Shown here one piece after another: positions 25,828 to 35,348 of a DNA stretch of 41,157 nt. The notes under the pieces were generated by a model, which did not search any database, was not told the origin of the DNA, and saw nothing but the letters and a program-made list of their open reading frames with translations. A program made the position numbers and the translations under genes. The first letter of the stretch is position 1; each line of letters opens with the position of its first letter. The stretch comes from an uncultured Opitutales bacterium. GTDB lineage: Bacteria > Verrucomicrobiota > Verrucomicrobiia > Opitutales > Intestinicryptomonadaceae. Where the stretch lies: positions 1 to 41,157 of the forward strand of contig CALXLX010000011.1 of NCBI GenBank assembly GCA_944389315.1, in the 5' to 3' direction.

Positions 25828-27654
25828 ATGCCAGAATATAAATCAAATAAGAGTTTTAAGGGAAGAAACATGGCCGGAGCGCGTGCGCTCTGGAGGGCTA
25901 CGGGCGTGAAAGAGTCGGATTTCGGCAAGCCCATAATTGCGGTGGTAAATTCCTACACGCAGTTCGTGCCCGGGCACGTGCATCTCGACGAAGTCGGCAA
26001 GCTAGTCTGCGCCGAGGTTGAAAAGGCCGGCGGCATAGCGAGGGAATTCAACACCATAGCCATAGACGACGGCATCGCCATGGGCCACGGCGGCATGCTC
26101 TATTCGCTGCCCAGCCGTGAGCTTATAGCCGACAGCGTTGAATACATGTGCACCGCCCACTGCGCCGACGCGATGATATGCATATCCAACTGCGATAAAA
26201 TCACGCCCGGAATGATGATGGCCGCCATGCGCCTTAATATACCCGCCATATTCGTAAGCGGAGGGCCCATGGAGGCGGGCGAAATAAAGAAGGAGGGCGG
26301 CGTTGAGCACCTGGATTTGATAGACTCCATGATAGCCGGCGCCAACCCCAACGTAAGCGACGAGGAGTCTTTACAGATAGAGCGCGCGGCTTGTCCCACA
26401 TGCGGTTCGTGCTCGGGCATGTTTACGGCCAATTCCATGAACTGTCTGGCGGAGGCCATAGGCCTGGCCCTCCCCGGGAACGGAACTTTGCTTGCGACGC
26501 ACGCGCTGAGAAAAGAGCTGTTTAAGAAGGCGGCAAAACGCATAGTGGAAATGACGCACGCCTATTACGACGGCGGGGACGAATCTGTCCTGCCGCGCTC
26601 GATAGCCTCGCGCGAGGCCTTCCTAAACGCCATGAAGCTCGACATAGCCATGGGCGGCAGCACCAATACCGTGCTTCACCTTCTCGCCATAGCCCGCGAG
26701 GCCGGAGCAGACTTTAAGATGTCAGACATAGACGCCCTTTCGAGGGTAACGCCGCATATATGCAAGGTTGCCCCTTCGGTGCACAACGTGCACGTCCAGG
26801 ACGTCCACAGGGCGGGCGGCATATTCGCCATTTTGCGCGAGCTCGACAAGGCCGGCCTGATAAACCGCAACACGTCGACAGTGCATTCCAAGACTCTCGG
26901 GGAGGCGATAGACAGGCTGGATTTGTCTTCCGCCGACGAGGAGACCAAAAAGTTCTTCCGCGCCTCTCCCGCGGGGTTCCGTTCCGTAAAGGCGTACTCG
27001 CAGGACACCTATTTTGATTCTCTCGATTTGGACAGGGCTTCCGGCGCCATACGCGACGTTGAGCACGCCTTCTCCAAGGACGGCGGCTTGGCTGGGCTCT
27101 TCGGCAACATGGCCCTCGCCGGCTGCATAGTAAAGACTGCGGGCGTGGATTCCTCCATATGGAAGTTCAAGGGCACTGCAAAGGTGTACCATTCCGAGCA
27201 GTCGGCCAGCGAGGCGATACGCGGAGGCAAGGTGTCTCCGGGAGACGTGGTTGTCATAATTTACGAGGGGCCGCGCGGCGGGCCGGGCATGCAGGAGATG
27301 CTTTATCCGACAAGCCATTTAAAGAGCATGGGCTTGGGCAAGGTCTGCGCGCTTCTTACCGACGGCAGGTTCTCTGGCGGCACGAGCGGGCTTTCTATAG
27401 GACACGCCTCTCCAGAGGCGGCCGACGGCGGCAACATAGCCCTCGTGCGGGACGGGGATTTTATCTCCATAGACATTCCCGCCCGCTCCATACGCCTCGA
27501 GATATCCGAGGAGGAGCTCAAGTCGCGCAGGGCCGCGGAAATGGCCAAAGGCGACAAAGCCTTCAAGCCGGTGCGCGACCGCGTGGTCTCAAAGGCCTTG
27601 CAGCATTATGCGGCAAGCGTTTCGAGCGCCGCCGACGGAGCGGTCAGAAAGTAG
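25828..27654 (+). CDS. ilvD: Dihydroxy-acid dehydratase
   Basis: A 608-residue IlvD/Edd-family enzyme. Iron-sulfur ligands fit the E. coli IlvD pattern: Cys122 in SNCDK and Cys195 in CPTCGSCSG. Other signatures are [11 protein letters not shown] (81-90), [44 protein letters not shown] and IGHASPEA. It dehydrates 2,3-dihydroxy-isovalerate and its methylvalerate homologue to the 2-keto acids, the third common step of isoleucine and valine synthesis. The C-terminal [23 protein letters not shown] also matches the E. coli-type subgroup, so IlvD is preferred over sugar-acid dehydratases. It is monocistronic, with its own promoter and terminator; no other ilv genes are nearby. Confidence 0.95.
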   Translation: MPEYKSNKSFKGRNMAGARALWRATGVKESDFGKPIIAVVNSYTQFVPGHVHLDEVGKLVCAEVEKAGGIAREFNTIAIDDGIAMGHGGMLYSLPSRELIADSVEYMCTAHCADAMICISNCDKITPGMMMAAMRLNIPAIFVSGGPMEAGEIKKEGGVEHLDLIDSMIAGANPNVSDEESLQIERAACPTCGSCSGMFTANSMNCLAEAIGLALPGNGTLLATHALRKELFKKAAKRIVEMTHAYYDGGDESVLPRSIASREAFLNAMKLDIAMGGSTNTVLHLLAIAREAGADFKMSDIDALSRVTPHICKVAPSVHNVHVQDVHRAGGIFAILRELDKAGLINRNTSTVHSKTLGEAIDRLDLSSADEETKKFFRASPAGFRSVKAYSQDTYFDSLDLDRASGAIRDVEHAFSKDGGLAGLFGNMALAGCIVKTAGVDSSIWKFKGTAKVYHSEQSASEAIRGGKVSPGDVVVIIYEGPRGGPGMQEMLYPTSHLKSMGLGKVCALLTDGRFSGGTSGLSIGHASPEAADGGNIALVRDGDFISIDIPARSIRLEISEEELKSRRAAEMAKGDKAFKPVRDRVVSKALQHYAASVSSAADGAVRK

Positions 27655-27684
27655 GGCGGATTCTTGCCGTTTGCTTTGCGTTTT

Positions 27685-27713
27685 CCCCGCGGGTAAACCC
27701 CGCGGGGTTTTTT
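27685..27713 (+). terminator. Rho-independent terminator of ilvD
   Basis: A perfect 9-bp stem CCCCGCGGG / CCCGCGGGG with a TAAAC loop is followed by six T. Confidence 0.93.
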
Positions 27714-27756
27714 GTATTTATGCGGAATGGCCCGGATTTGGATTGCATTGTAAATA

Positions 27757-27785
27757 TTGTTGAAAAACGTGGAAAAATTTACAAT
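27757..27785 (+). promoter_or_regulatory. Predicted promoter of the Gfo/Idh/MocA-ThuA unit
   Basis: TTGTTG (27757-27762) and TACAAT (27780-27785) are 17 bases apart. Eleven bases separate the -10 from the ATG at 27797, leaving at most a five-base leader and no room for a ribosome-binding site. Confidence 0.5.
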
Positions 27786-27796
27786 ATGGTCTGCAT

Positions 27797-29161
27797 ATGA
27801 GTACGGATATTACAAGGAGAGGTTTCCTAAAAGGCCTGTCCGTTGCGGCGGGGTCTTTTTTTATAAGTAGGGATATTTTTGCCCAGGGGGCGGTGCCTGC
27901 GAACGATAAAATAAATGTAGGCGTCATAGGGTTGGGCAAGATGGCCCACGGCCATATAGGCGGTTTAGCCACGTCTCCGCAATGCCGTATTACGGCCATT
28001 TGCGATGTTGACGACCAGCGCTTGGCGTATCAGAAGAAGCGCATAGAGGACGTTTACGCGCGCGCGTCGGGCGGGAAGCCCTCGGACAGCGTAAAGACAT
28101 ATAAGGATTTCAGGGAACTGCTTGCCGACAAGTCCATAGACGCGGTCTTTGTCGTCACGCCCGACCATTGGCACGCGATAATAAGCATACTCGCCGCGCG
28201 CGCGGGCAAGGCGGTATATTGCGAAAAGCCGCTTACTTTCACTGTCGCCGAGGGCGACGCGGTGATAAAGGCCGTGCGCGAAAACGGCGTGGTGTTCCAG
28301 ACGGGGTCGCAGCAGAGGAGCGAGTCGTCTTTCAGGTGGTACGCGCAGGTTATACGCTCGGGCCTTTTGGGGGAGATAAAGGAGATGTATTGCGACTTCG
28401 GCAGGAAGTATCCCCTTATGCTGAACTTTGAGGAGGAGCCTCTGCCTAAGGGAATGGATTGGGACATGTGGCTTGGGCCGGCTCCGTACAGGCCCTACAC
28501 GAAGCATTTTCTGTATCCGCTGATGATGACTCCCGACGAAAAGGGCTCTGATCCTTACCGCTATCCGTGGGGCGAGTGGCGCTGGCATGCAGAATACGGC
28601 AGCGGGCTGCAGGCCGACTGGGGCGCGCACCACATAGACATAACCCAATGGGCCTTGGGGCTCGACGGCAAGGGGCCGAAATATGTCGAGGTGTTCGAAT
28701 CTATAAACCCGGCGGACAAGAACGACAAGTTCGACATACGCTACATATATGAAAACGGAATAAGGCTCAACTACGGCTATCCGAAACAGCTTGTGGCGCC
28801 GTCTGACAAGCAGATGGTTATGGCGGTGGGCAAAAACGGCGTCATAGGGGCAAGTAGGGGCGGCAAGCGCTATGCGTCGGATCCGCGCCTTCTGTCTGCA
28901 AAGCCCGTGGGCGACGGCCTGAACGTTTACGTATCCACGAACCATAAGGACGACTTTTTCAACGCGGTGCGTTCAGGTGCGGGCACCATATGCCCGGCCG
29001 AGGTGGGGGTTTCGAGCTGCAACGCGTGCCTCATAGGAAACATCGCCCATATGCTCGGCCGCACGCTCGAGTACGACTGGCGCACGCGCTCCTTCAAGGG
29101 CGACGCGGAGGCAAACCGCTATCTGTCGCGTCCCAACAGGGGACAGTGGGCTAACATTTAA
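27797..29161 (+). CDS. Tat-exported Gfo/Idh/MocA-family oxidoreductase
   Basis: A 454-residue protein with a twin-arginine signal (TRRGFLK at 6-12, hydrophobic stretch, then FAQ). A Rossmann NAD(P)-binding motif VGVIGLGKMAHGH begins near residue 43, and the family-typical CEKPLTF is at 142-148. The C-terminal half has the beta-sheet substrate domain with WGAHHIDITQWALG and GTICPAEVG. Tat export fits enzymes that leave the cytoplasm folded with a tightly held nucleotide, as in glucose-fructose oxidoreductase. Likely role: oxidation or isomerisation of a sugar or glycoside in the periplasm. It lies 21 bases before a ThuA-domain gene, and a DUF1080 (3-keto-disaccharide hydrolase family) gene is about 7 kb away; 3-keto-glycoside chemistry is an inference from that pairing. 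Confidence 0.88.
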   Translation: MSTDITRRGFLKGLSVAAGSFFISRDIFAQGAVPANDKINVGVIGLGKMAHGHIGGLATSPQCRITAICDVDDQRLAYQKKRIEDVYARASGGKPSDSVKTYKDFRELLADKSIDAVFVVTPDHWHAIISILAARAGKAVYCEKPLTFTVAEGDAVIKAVRENGVVFQTGSQQRSESSFRWYAQVIRSGLLGEIKEMYCDFGRKYPLMLNFEEEPLPKGMDWDMWLGPAPYRPYTKHFLYPLMMTPDEKGSDPYRYPWGEWRWHAEYGSGLQADWGAHHIDITQWALGLDGKGPKYVEVFESINPADKNDKFDIRYIYENGIRLNYGYPKQLVAPSDKQMVMAVGKNGVIGASRGGKRYASDPRLLSAKPVGDGLNVYVSTNHKDDFFNAVRSGAGTICPAEVGVSSCNACLIGNIAHMLGRTLEYDWRTRSFKGDAEANRYLSRPNRGQWANI

Positions 29162-29169
29162 TTTTTTTC

Positions 29170-29175
29170 AGGAGG
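29170..29175 (+). promoter_or_regulatory. Strong Shine-Dalgarno deciding a TTG start
   Basis: AGGAGG lies seven bases before TTG at 29183. No in-frame ATG is close, and the signal peptide begins at that TTG, so the ribosome-binding site settles the start. It is the strongest such site noticed in the window. Confidence 0.85.
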
Positions 29176-29182
29176 AACGGTT

Positions 29183-31972
29183 TTGAAAAAGAGAAATATA
29201 TTGGTGCTTTTAACCGCGCTGCTGGCCTTTGGGACATTCGTCCAGGCCGCGTACAGGCCGGAGTATGTGCTCACCCAGAAAGACAAGGAAGCCATAGACG
29301 CAAATCTGCCTTCTTCCGCGGCCGCGAAGCCCAAGAAGGCGCGCAAGATACTCGTCTTCGACAAGACTACGTCTTTCCGCCATTACGAGGGCATAAGCGC
29401 GGCTAAATATCTGCTCGAGAAGATAGGCAAGGATACGGGTGCTTGGAGCACTGTTATAAGCAACGATTTGTCCAACTTCGAGTGGCCGAAGATAAAGGAG
29501 TTCGACTGTATCGTGATGAACAACACCACGGGCGCCCCCTTCTCCGAGCCGGACGACGTGCTTGAAAAGATGCCCCAGGCCGAGAGGGACAAGATAGCCC
29601 AAAGGAACTCCAGGCTGCGCGACAATCTTCTGCGCTATGTCTCCGAAGGGGGCGGGCTTTTCGGGATTCACGCGGCCGCCGACACTTATAGAATACGCAA
29701 CAAGGACCGCTACGAGCCATATTTGCAGATGCTCGGCGGGGACTTTATAGGGCATCCTTGGACGAGCAACATGACTGAGGTAATCTCGCTCGAAGACGCC
29801 GACAGCGCCATAACGAAGGGCTTGTGGAAGCGCCACGGCATTATCGTAAACGACGAGATATACATGATGGGCGACATTTTCGACCGCGGCAAGCTCAGGG
29901 TGCTGTTGAGCCTCGACGCGGACCGCACTCCCGTAAAGGCCAAGATACGCGAGGATAAGGATATACCCGTCATATGGATAAAGACCTACGGCAAGGGCCG
30001 CGTGGCCTACGGAGGGTTTGGACATTCCCAGCGCCCCTATACGAAGCATAGGGACATTAACGAGACCTACATGCGCCTTGTGCAGTTCTGCTGCGGGGAC
30101 TTGGCTGCGGATACTTCTCCTCTCGAAAAGCCAGCAAGGCTTATTGCGCCCAAGCTTTTCGACAGGCCTACTATGGACGATGTACGCAAGTTTAAATCCG
30201 TCGGGTACGATCCCGCCGCGTTTGTGGATTTGGACGGCATAGTCTTTGCATTCTACGCCTACAACGATTTGGAGGACTTCAACAACGAGATGGCCCAGAA
30301 GCTTCTTAACGAGTTGGCCTCGGGCGAGGGGACGGCTCGCTACAGGGCGCTGCTTGCGCAGCTGTTAGACGCCACTGGCGCGAAGGTTGTGCTTCCCAAG
30401 CTTAGGAGCGTTCTTTCTTCCGAGAGGGACGCCGCAGTAAAGGACAGGCTCGCCGCGCTGCTTGCCCGCGAAGAGGGTAAGACGGGGTTTGTCGGCAAAG
30501 TAAAGGCTTACGCTCCGCCCAAGGAAAAGCCCGCCTCGGACAGGGATATCATGCGCGCGATAATTTATTTGAGGGACAATCCGCAAGCCGCTATTCCCGC
30601 TTGGCTCGGCATTGCATCTTTGCCCAATGCCGACATGAAAGCCGCGCTGATGCGCGCTCTTACTGCGCGCGGGGTGGATGCCGCAGAGGTGCTTGCACTT
30701 AAGCCGGAGTCGGCCGAGATGTTCATAGCAAGGCTTGAGGCCGCGGTAAAATCCGCAAAGCCCGAGCTTCTCAAGAAGGCTTTTGAAGGGGCGGAGTTGC
30801 TCTCGTCGGACAAGAAGGCCTTTGCCAGGGCGGCCGTGGTGGCTGCGTCGGCAAAAGGCGGGTCTGGTGCGCTTTTGGATATAATAGTAAACACTTCAGG
30901 CGCCCAGGCGGATCTTGCCGCTGAGGCTCTCTCCCAGACGGACATATCGAATACCAAGGCAAAGCTGCTTTCGGACTTGCCAAAGCTCGACCCTGCAAAG
31001 AGGAAATCTGTGGTAAAGGTTCTCGCTTCCTTCCCCGACAACAAGACTTTTTGCGACATCTTGGCGTATCTGCCCTCAGAGGCGGATACCTCGGTGAAAA
31101 ACGAGATATACAAGCTGCTCGTGCGCTGCTCTCAAGAGGGGGTGGATCCGGAGATGTTTGCGGCGGTGGAAAAGGCCTATGCGGCCTCCAAGAACGATGC
31201 GGACAAGAGATTTCTGTTGCGTTTTGCGCCGATGTCCTCCAGCCCGCAGGCTTTGGCGCTTTGCGCGAAGGCGGCTACAAACGGCACTGTCGCCGAGGCA
31301 TGCAGATATTTGGGGCAGTGGAAAAACCGCTCGGCGGCTTCCGAGCTTATTAAGATAGCAAAGTCTGCCAAGGACGAAAGGAGCAAAACTTACGCCCATT
31401 CCGCGCTTGAGAACCTGTTTTCCTCGTGCGCTCCTGATGCGGAGTCTTTCTCGTACGCATACGACGCCTTCGCTCCCGGCGAAAGGCAGAAACTCGTGAA
31501 GATAGCCCTCGACAAGCCAGACAAGGCAATAGCTCAGTTCCTGCGCGACAAGGGAGATGCTGCCTCGGCGGATGCGATCCTGAAGAAAATCAGCGAGGCG
31601 AAGCCGACTTTATCCTCCAGCGCAAATTCCGGCGGCACTTCTGCTGCGCTTGACGGCAATATAAAGAGCAGATGGTCCTCCGGAACGGCGATAAAGCCCG
31701 GAATGTGGGTGATGTTGGATTTCGGCTTCTCGAGGGAACTGTCGTCTCTGGAATTCGACAGCGCCTTTTCAAAGGGGGATTTCCCGACAAAAGTCCGCAT
31801 ACTTGCGGGGGATTCGGCCACTGCCTTGGTGCCCGTGGCGGCGGATATATCTGTTGCAGACAACAAGCTCGTCATCAAATTCCCGCAGCCGCTCAATGCG
31901 CGCTGCGTGAAAATCTTGAGTCTTGACGACAGCTCCAGATGGTGGTCAATTCATGAAGTGCTTGTAAAATAG
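29183..31972 (+). CDS. Secreted ThuA-domain protein with HEAT-like repeats and discoidin C-terminus
   Basis: A 929-residue protein starting at TTG (see the AGGAGG at 29170) with a signal peptide (MKKRNILVLLTALLAFGTFVQA). Residues about 55-320 are a ThuA (trehalose-utilisation, class I amidotransferase-like) domain: KILVFDKTTSFRHYEG, GGGLFGIHAAADT, GGDFIGHPW and YGKGRVAYGGFGHSQ. From about 360 to 800 the chain is helical with repeated Ala/Leu-rich HEAT-like units. The last 125 residues (ALDGNIKSRWSSG...MWVMLDFG) form an F5/8-type C discoidin-like sugar-binding domain. ThuA proteins are linked to sugar metabolism but their reaction is unsettled; some act with 3-keto sugars. It is co-transcribed with the Tat-exported Gfo/Idh/MocA oxidoreductase upstream. 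Confidence 0.87.
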   Translation: MKKRNILVLLTALLAFGTFVQAAYRPEYVLTQKDKEAIDANLPSSAAAKPKKARKILVFDKTTSFRHYEGISAAKYLLEKIGKDTGAWSTVISNDLSNFEWPKIKEFDCIVMNNTTGAPFSEPDDVLEKMPQAERDKIAQRNSRLRDNLLRYVSEGGGLFGIHAAADTYRIRNKDRYEPYLQMLGGDFIGHPWTSNMTEVISLEDADSAITKGLWKRHGIIVNDEIYMMGDIFDRGKLRVLLSLDADRTPVKAKIREDKDIPVIWIKTYGKGRVAYGGFGHSQRPYTKHRDINETYMRLVQFCCGDLAADTSPLEKPARLIAPKLFDRPTMDDVRKFKSVGYDPAAFVDLDGIVFAFYAYNDLEDFNNEMAQKLLNELASGEGTARYRALLAQLLDATGAKVVLPKLRSVLSSERDAAVKDRLAALLAREEGKTGFVGKVKAYAPPKEKPASDRDIMRAIIYLRDNPQAAIPAWLGIASLPNADMKAALMRALTARGVDAAEVLALKPESAEMFIARLEAAVKSAKPELLKKAFEGAELLSSDKKAFARAAVVAASAKGGSGALLDIIVNTSGAQADLAAEALSQTDISNTKAKLLSDLPKLDPAKRKSVVKVLASFPDNKTFCDILAYLPSEADTSVKNEIYKLLVRCSQEGVDPEMFAAVEKAYAASKNDADKRFLLRFAPMSSSPQALALCAKAATNGTVAEACRYLGQWKNRSAASELIKIAKSAKDERSKTYAHSALENLFSSCAPDAESFSYAYDAFAPGERQKLVKIALDKPDKAIAQFLRDKGDAASADAILKKISEAKPTLSSSANSGGTSAALDGNIKSRWSSGTAIKPGMWVMLDFGFSRELSSLEFDSAFSKGDFPTKVRILAGDSATALVPVAADISVADNKLVIKFPQPLNARCVKILSLDDSSRWWSIHEVLVK

Positions 31973-31990
31973 CTGTTCGGATTTTTTCTA

Positions 31991-32029
31991 CGCGTCCGCC
32001 GCGCGGATTTTCTCCGGGCGGCGGATATG
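31991..32029 (+). terminator. GC-rich hairpin without T-run
   Basis: An 8-bp stem TCCGCCGC / GCGGCGGA (31995-32002 and 32018-32025), extendable by ACGC/GCGT after a small internal loop, lies shortly after the ThuA stop. No T-run follows, so it may only stabilise the 3' end. Confidence 0.35.
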
Positions 32030-32130
32030 CGTTAAGGGCGTATCCGTAGGCTGTTTTTTGCGCCGAAACGGATTCTGGCGCCGCACAAGGCATACTCGCG
32101 CGAATCTGAATACTCTTTCTTTGTACTGAA

Positions 32131-33015
32131 ATGGACTACTTCTTGATAGACGGATACAACCTCAGCTTTAGGTGCTTTTGGGCCATGCCCGATCTTACCC
32201 GCTCGGACGGGTTCCCGACGGGCGCGCTCCATGCGTTTTTTGCAAGTGTGCTGAGGCTTTCGGGCATGGACACCCCGCATGCCACGGCGGTGTTTTTCGA
32301 CAAGGGCGGGTCAGACAGGCACAGGAAGATCTGCCCGGAGTACAAGGCCAACAGGTCTGAGATGCCGGAGAAAATGCGCGCGCAGATGCCGTATATAAAA
32401 AGGCTCTGCGAAAGCCTCGGTTTTGTTGTGGTGGAGCGCGAGGGCGTGGAGGCAGACGATTTGCTCGGCAGCGCGGCGGTAAAACTGAAGGAGTCTTGCC
32501 AGATGGTCTCCGTAGTGAGTGCGGACAAGGACTTTGCGCAGCTCGTTGGGCCGAAAATCAGGCAGCTTTTGCCGCCCAAGCCCAAGACGCAGGATTGGAT
32601 AGTGCTCGATTCCATAGGTGTAAAGGGGAAGTACGGGGTTTATCCGAACCAGATACCGTCTTTCCTGGCGCTTACGGGGGACAGCGCAGACAATATAGCC
32701 GGGCTCGACGGGGTCGGGCCAAAGACCGCCGCAAAGTGGCTTAAAGACTACGGGGATTTGGAAACCGTGATACGCCGCTACGATTGGATACGCCCGGAGA
32801 AATTCCGCGAGGTCGTAAAAAACGGGGAGGCGCTGTTAAGGCGCAATCTCGAGCTGGTCACGATAGATACGTCGTGCGAGCTCGGCGATTTGCCCGGCGA
32901 GGTCGGAAAGCCCGATTTCCCCGGGATCGCGGAATTTCTGGAGACCATGCAGATGAAGCGTTCGGAGGCTCTCTTGCGCAAGTTTGCGAAGGAACAGTGG
33001 CAGACTGAATTTTAA
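32131..33015 (+). CDS. Stand-alone 5'-3' exonuclease (flap-endonuclease type)
   Basis: A 294-residue protein resembling the 5' nuclease domain of DNA polymerase I and ExoIX (Xni). Seen: LIDGYN with a metal-binding Asp at the N-terminus, GVEADD (105-110), SADKDFAQLV (130-139) and the helix-3-turn-helix region GDSADNIAGLDGVGPKTA (183-200), including the GDxxDN metal site. It would process flaps and RNA-primed Okazaki fragments using Mg2+. It is not fused to a polymerase domain; whether a full-length polA exists elsewhere is not visible here. Fifteen bases separate it from yicC, forming a small unit. Confidence 0.88.
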   Translation: MDYFLIDGYNLSFRCFWAMPDLTRSDGFPTGALHAFFASVLRLSGMDTPHATAVFFDKGGSDRHRKICPEYKANRSEMPEKMRAQMPYIKRLCESLGFVVVEREGVEADDLLGSAAVKLKESCQMVSVVSADKDFAQLVGPKIRQLLPPKPKTQDWIVLDSIGVKGKYGVYPNQIPSFLALTGDSADNIAGLDGVGPKTAAKWLKDYGDLETVIRRYDWIRPEKFREVVKNGEALLRRNLELVTIDTSCELGDLPGEVGKPDFPGIAEFLETMQMKRSEALLRKFAKEQWQTEF

Positions 33016-33030
33016 ATACGTTTTGGATAT

Positions 33031-33900
33031 ATGAAGAGCATGACTGGTTTTGGAAGGGGTGTGCTTTCTACCGACGAGTTCGACATAACGGTGGACGCAT
33101 CTTCTGTCAATAAGCGTTCCCTTGAAGTTTCTTCAGGGCTTCCCCGCGAGTGGCAGCGGCTCGAAGCCCGGGTCGGCGAATTTACCAAGGGGTATTTCTC
33201 GCGCGGGAGGGTTCAGATTTCGTGCTCCGTGTGCATTAAGGGCGACTTCGCCGGGACGGATTTCGAGTCTTTGAAGTCGGCGTTTTTCGCCCTGAAAAAA
33301 AGCGCCGAGCTCCTTGGCGTCGAGTTTAAGCCGGACTTAAACACGATAATAGCGCTGGACAAAAACGCGGGCGCCTCCTGCGCCGGGGTTGAAGATATTG
33401 ACGCTTTGTGGGAGAAGGCAAAACCGGCGTTTGCCGCGGCGTTTGACTCCCTCTCGGAAATGCGCGAGCGCGAGGGGGCGGTTTTAAAAAAGGACTTAAA
33501 GCATAGAATATCGCTGCTTTCAAAGGCTGTGGAAAAGCTCAAGAAGCGTTCGGTGGGCAGGCCGCAGGCGTACAAGGCCACGCTGCTTGAGAGGCTTTCG
33601 CAGCTCGGCCCAGAGATAAATTTCGACGACGAGCGCGTGATAAAAGAGATATGCATATTTGCCGACAAGTGCGACGTCTCCGAGGAGATAACTCGCATAA
33701 AGAGCCATCTTGCGCAGTTTCTCTCCTCGCTCGAGGAATCCGCCCCGGTGGGCAGAAAGCTGGATTTCATCTGCCAGGAGCTTGGGCGCGAGATAAATAC
33801 CGCCTCGAACAAGGCCGCGGATTACGAGTTTTCCAGAATTGCCATAGATTTTAAAAACGAGCTCGAGCGCATAAGGGAGCAGGTGCAGAATATAGAATAA
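33031..33900 (+). CDS. yicC: YicC-family endoribonuclease
   Basis: A 289-residue protein with both hallmark ends of the YicC family: MKSMTGFGRG at the N-terminus, with SSVNKRSLEVSSGLP and YFSRGRVQIS following, and the C-terminal FICQELGREINTASNKAAD block, rich in acidic residues that bind metal. YicC proteins are Mn2+-dependent endoribonucleases involved in RNA turnover. In many genomes gmk follows, but here the downstream gene is a sugar permease, so the usual pair is broken. It follows the exonuclease gene by 15 bases. Confidence 0.92.
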   Translation: MKSMTGFGRGVLSTDEFDITVDASSVNKRSLEVSSGLPREWQRLEARVGEFTKGYFSRGRVQISCSVCIKGDFAGTDFESLKSAFFALKKSAELLGVEFKPDLNTIIALDKNAGASCAGVEDIDALWEKAKPAFAAAFDSLSEMREREGAVLKKDLKHRISLLSKAVEKLKKRSVGRPQAYKATLLERLSQLGPEINFDDERVIKEICIFADKCDVSEEITRIKSHLAQFLSSLEESAPVGRKLDFICQELGREINTASNKAADYEFSRIAIDFKNELERIREQVQNIE

Positions 33901-34267
33901 CCCCAGAGAGCAAATCATATCCTCGCGAAAAGTTTTGCTCCGACTTCTTCTTTGCGCGCTTTAACGGATTGCGTGAATGCGCGCGCCTTTCCTGAGCTTT
34001 TTGGGCAGAGAAGTTTTTATATTATGGGGCAACCCCAAGAATATAGAAAATATTGGCGCTCATAGGCCGGGGAATGTCTTTTTTTACTCCAGTAAGGCGG
34101 CTTTCCACGGCCGTATTGCTTTTTTTTGCCTAGTGGTTGCGCGCGGACAAGATTTCCGCTCCTGTAAAAATTTCCTTCCATTTTTCGGAGCAAGAGTGGG
34201 GCAACTTTTCCTTATATATAAAAGACAAGAAATAATTGGCTTTTTTATTGATAATATTTGAAAAACG
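33901..34267 (+). other. Intergenic region with two hairpins upstream of the permease
   Basis: About 370 bases without a convincing gene. One hairpin (34019-34044) pairs ATATT/AATAT and GGGG/CCCC around CAA. A longer one (34158-34191) pairs GCTCC/GGAGC and AAAAAT/ATTTTT around TTCCTTCC. Neither has a T-run in the plus direction, and I recognise no riboswitch class. They may belong to the 3' end of the yicC transcript or to an unrecorded leader of the permease. Confidence 0.35.
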
Positions 34268-34295
34268 TTGACGCGCGTTTTCATAAGGTTATCAT
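34268..34295 (+). promoter_or_regulatory. Predicted promoter of the permease-ribokinase unit
   Basis: TTGACG (34268-34273) and TATCAT (34290-34295) with a 16-base spacer. The ATG at 34306 starts ten bases after the -10, implying a very short leader. Confidence 0.4.
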
Positions 34296-34305
34296 TTTTT
34301 CCATT

Positions 34306-35319
34306 ATGATTACCGTAACTTCCTACTCTGTAGCGGTTGTAATGTGCGTCATTACAATGATATGTTGGGGTTCTTGGGCAAATACCCAAAAACTGGCGAG
34401 CAAAGGCTGGGGCTTTCAGCTTTTTTATTGGGACTATTCCTTGGGAATACTTCTGTTTACACTGTTTTTGGGCCTAACAATGGGTTCAATTGGCGATACG
34501 GGAAGAAGCTTTATAGACGATTTAGCCCAGGCAAATTGGGAGCCGATAAAGTCGGCCCTGCTGGGCGGCATAATATTTAACCTTTCCAATATACTGTTGG
34601 TTGTGGCAATAGACATAGCCGGAATGGCGGTGGCATTCCCCGTGGGAGTGGGGTTGGCTCTCGTCCTCGGAGTGATAACAACATATATGGAAAAGCCCGA
34701 AGGCAATGTGGCAATGCTCGCGACGGGTGTGGCTCTCGTGGTTTTGGCCATAATTGTGGACGCTTTGGCGTATAAGAAATTGGGCGGCACAAAACAGTCT
34801 GCAACTCCGGTAAAGGGCATAATAGTTTCCATAGTGGCTGGCTGCCTTATGGGATTCTTCTTCAGCTATGTGGTTGCGGCCATGGGCAGCATAGACAAGG
34901 CCACGGGCGTAGTAGAGGCTGGGAAGTTGACTCCCTATACGGCTACATTCTTCTTCGCGCTGGGCATATTCCTTTCCAACTTCGTGTTCAACGTGTGGAT
35001 GATGCTAAAGCCGCTCTCGGGTTCTCCCGTCGGATTGACGGACTACTTCACTAAGGGCAACGCGAAACTCCACCTCATAGGCATGCTTGGCGGAGCCATA
35101 TGGTGCTGCGGCACAAGCTTCAGCTTTATAGCTTCCGACGCCGCAGGCCCGGCGCTCTCATACGGATTGGGCCAGGGCGCGACAATGGTCTCTGCCCTTT
35201 GGGGCGTGTTCGTCTGGAAGGAGTTCAAAGGGGCGCCGAAAGGCACTGGCTTGTATATAGCGGTGATGTTTGTGCTGTTCATATCGGGCCTGTCTGTATT
35301 GGTATGCTCTAAACTTTGA
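34306..35319 (+). CDS. RbsU-like sugar permease (DMT superfamily, ureide-permease-like)
   Basis: A 337-residue membrane protein with about ten hydrophobic segments, starting at ATG 34306; an upstream in-frame TTG at 34258 would add 16 polar residues and overlap the predicted promoter. The segments WGSWANTQKLASKGW, FYWDYSLG, GGIIFNLSNILLVVAI and AFPVGVGLALVLGVITTY are typical of the GRP/RhaT/ureide-permease branch of drug/metabolite transporters that Bacteroidota encode next to ribokinase as the ribose uptake protein RbsU. The downstream gene, 29 bases on, is a ribokinase, which supports ribose or a related pentose/nucleoside as substrate. Specificity is inferred from this neighbour, not from residues. 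Confidence 0.82.
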   Translation: MITVTSYSVAVVMCVITMICWGSWANTQKLASKGWGFQLFYWDYSLGILLFTLFLGLTMGSIGDTGRSFIDDLAQANWEPIKSALLGGIIFNLSNILLVVAIDIAGMAVAFPVGVGLALVLGVITTYMEKPEGNVAMLATGVALVVLAIIVDALAYKKLGGTKQSATPVKGIIVSIVAGCLMGFFFSYVVAAMGSIDKATGVVEAGKLTPYTATFFFALGIFLSNFVFNVWMMLKPLSGSPVGLTDYFTKGNAKLHLIGMLGGAIWCCGTSFSFIASDAAGPALSYGLGQGATMVSALWGVFVWKEFKGAPKGTGLYIAVMFVLFISGLSVLVCSKL

Positions 35320-35348
35320 CATGCCGCGCATTCTTTATAGGTGGTAAG

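Noticed and set aside
33977..34261. A 94-codon open frame between yicC and the permease
   Set aside because: No recognisable motif, no ribosome-binding site, runs through two hairpins and up to the predicted permease promoter; protein composition is not gene-like.
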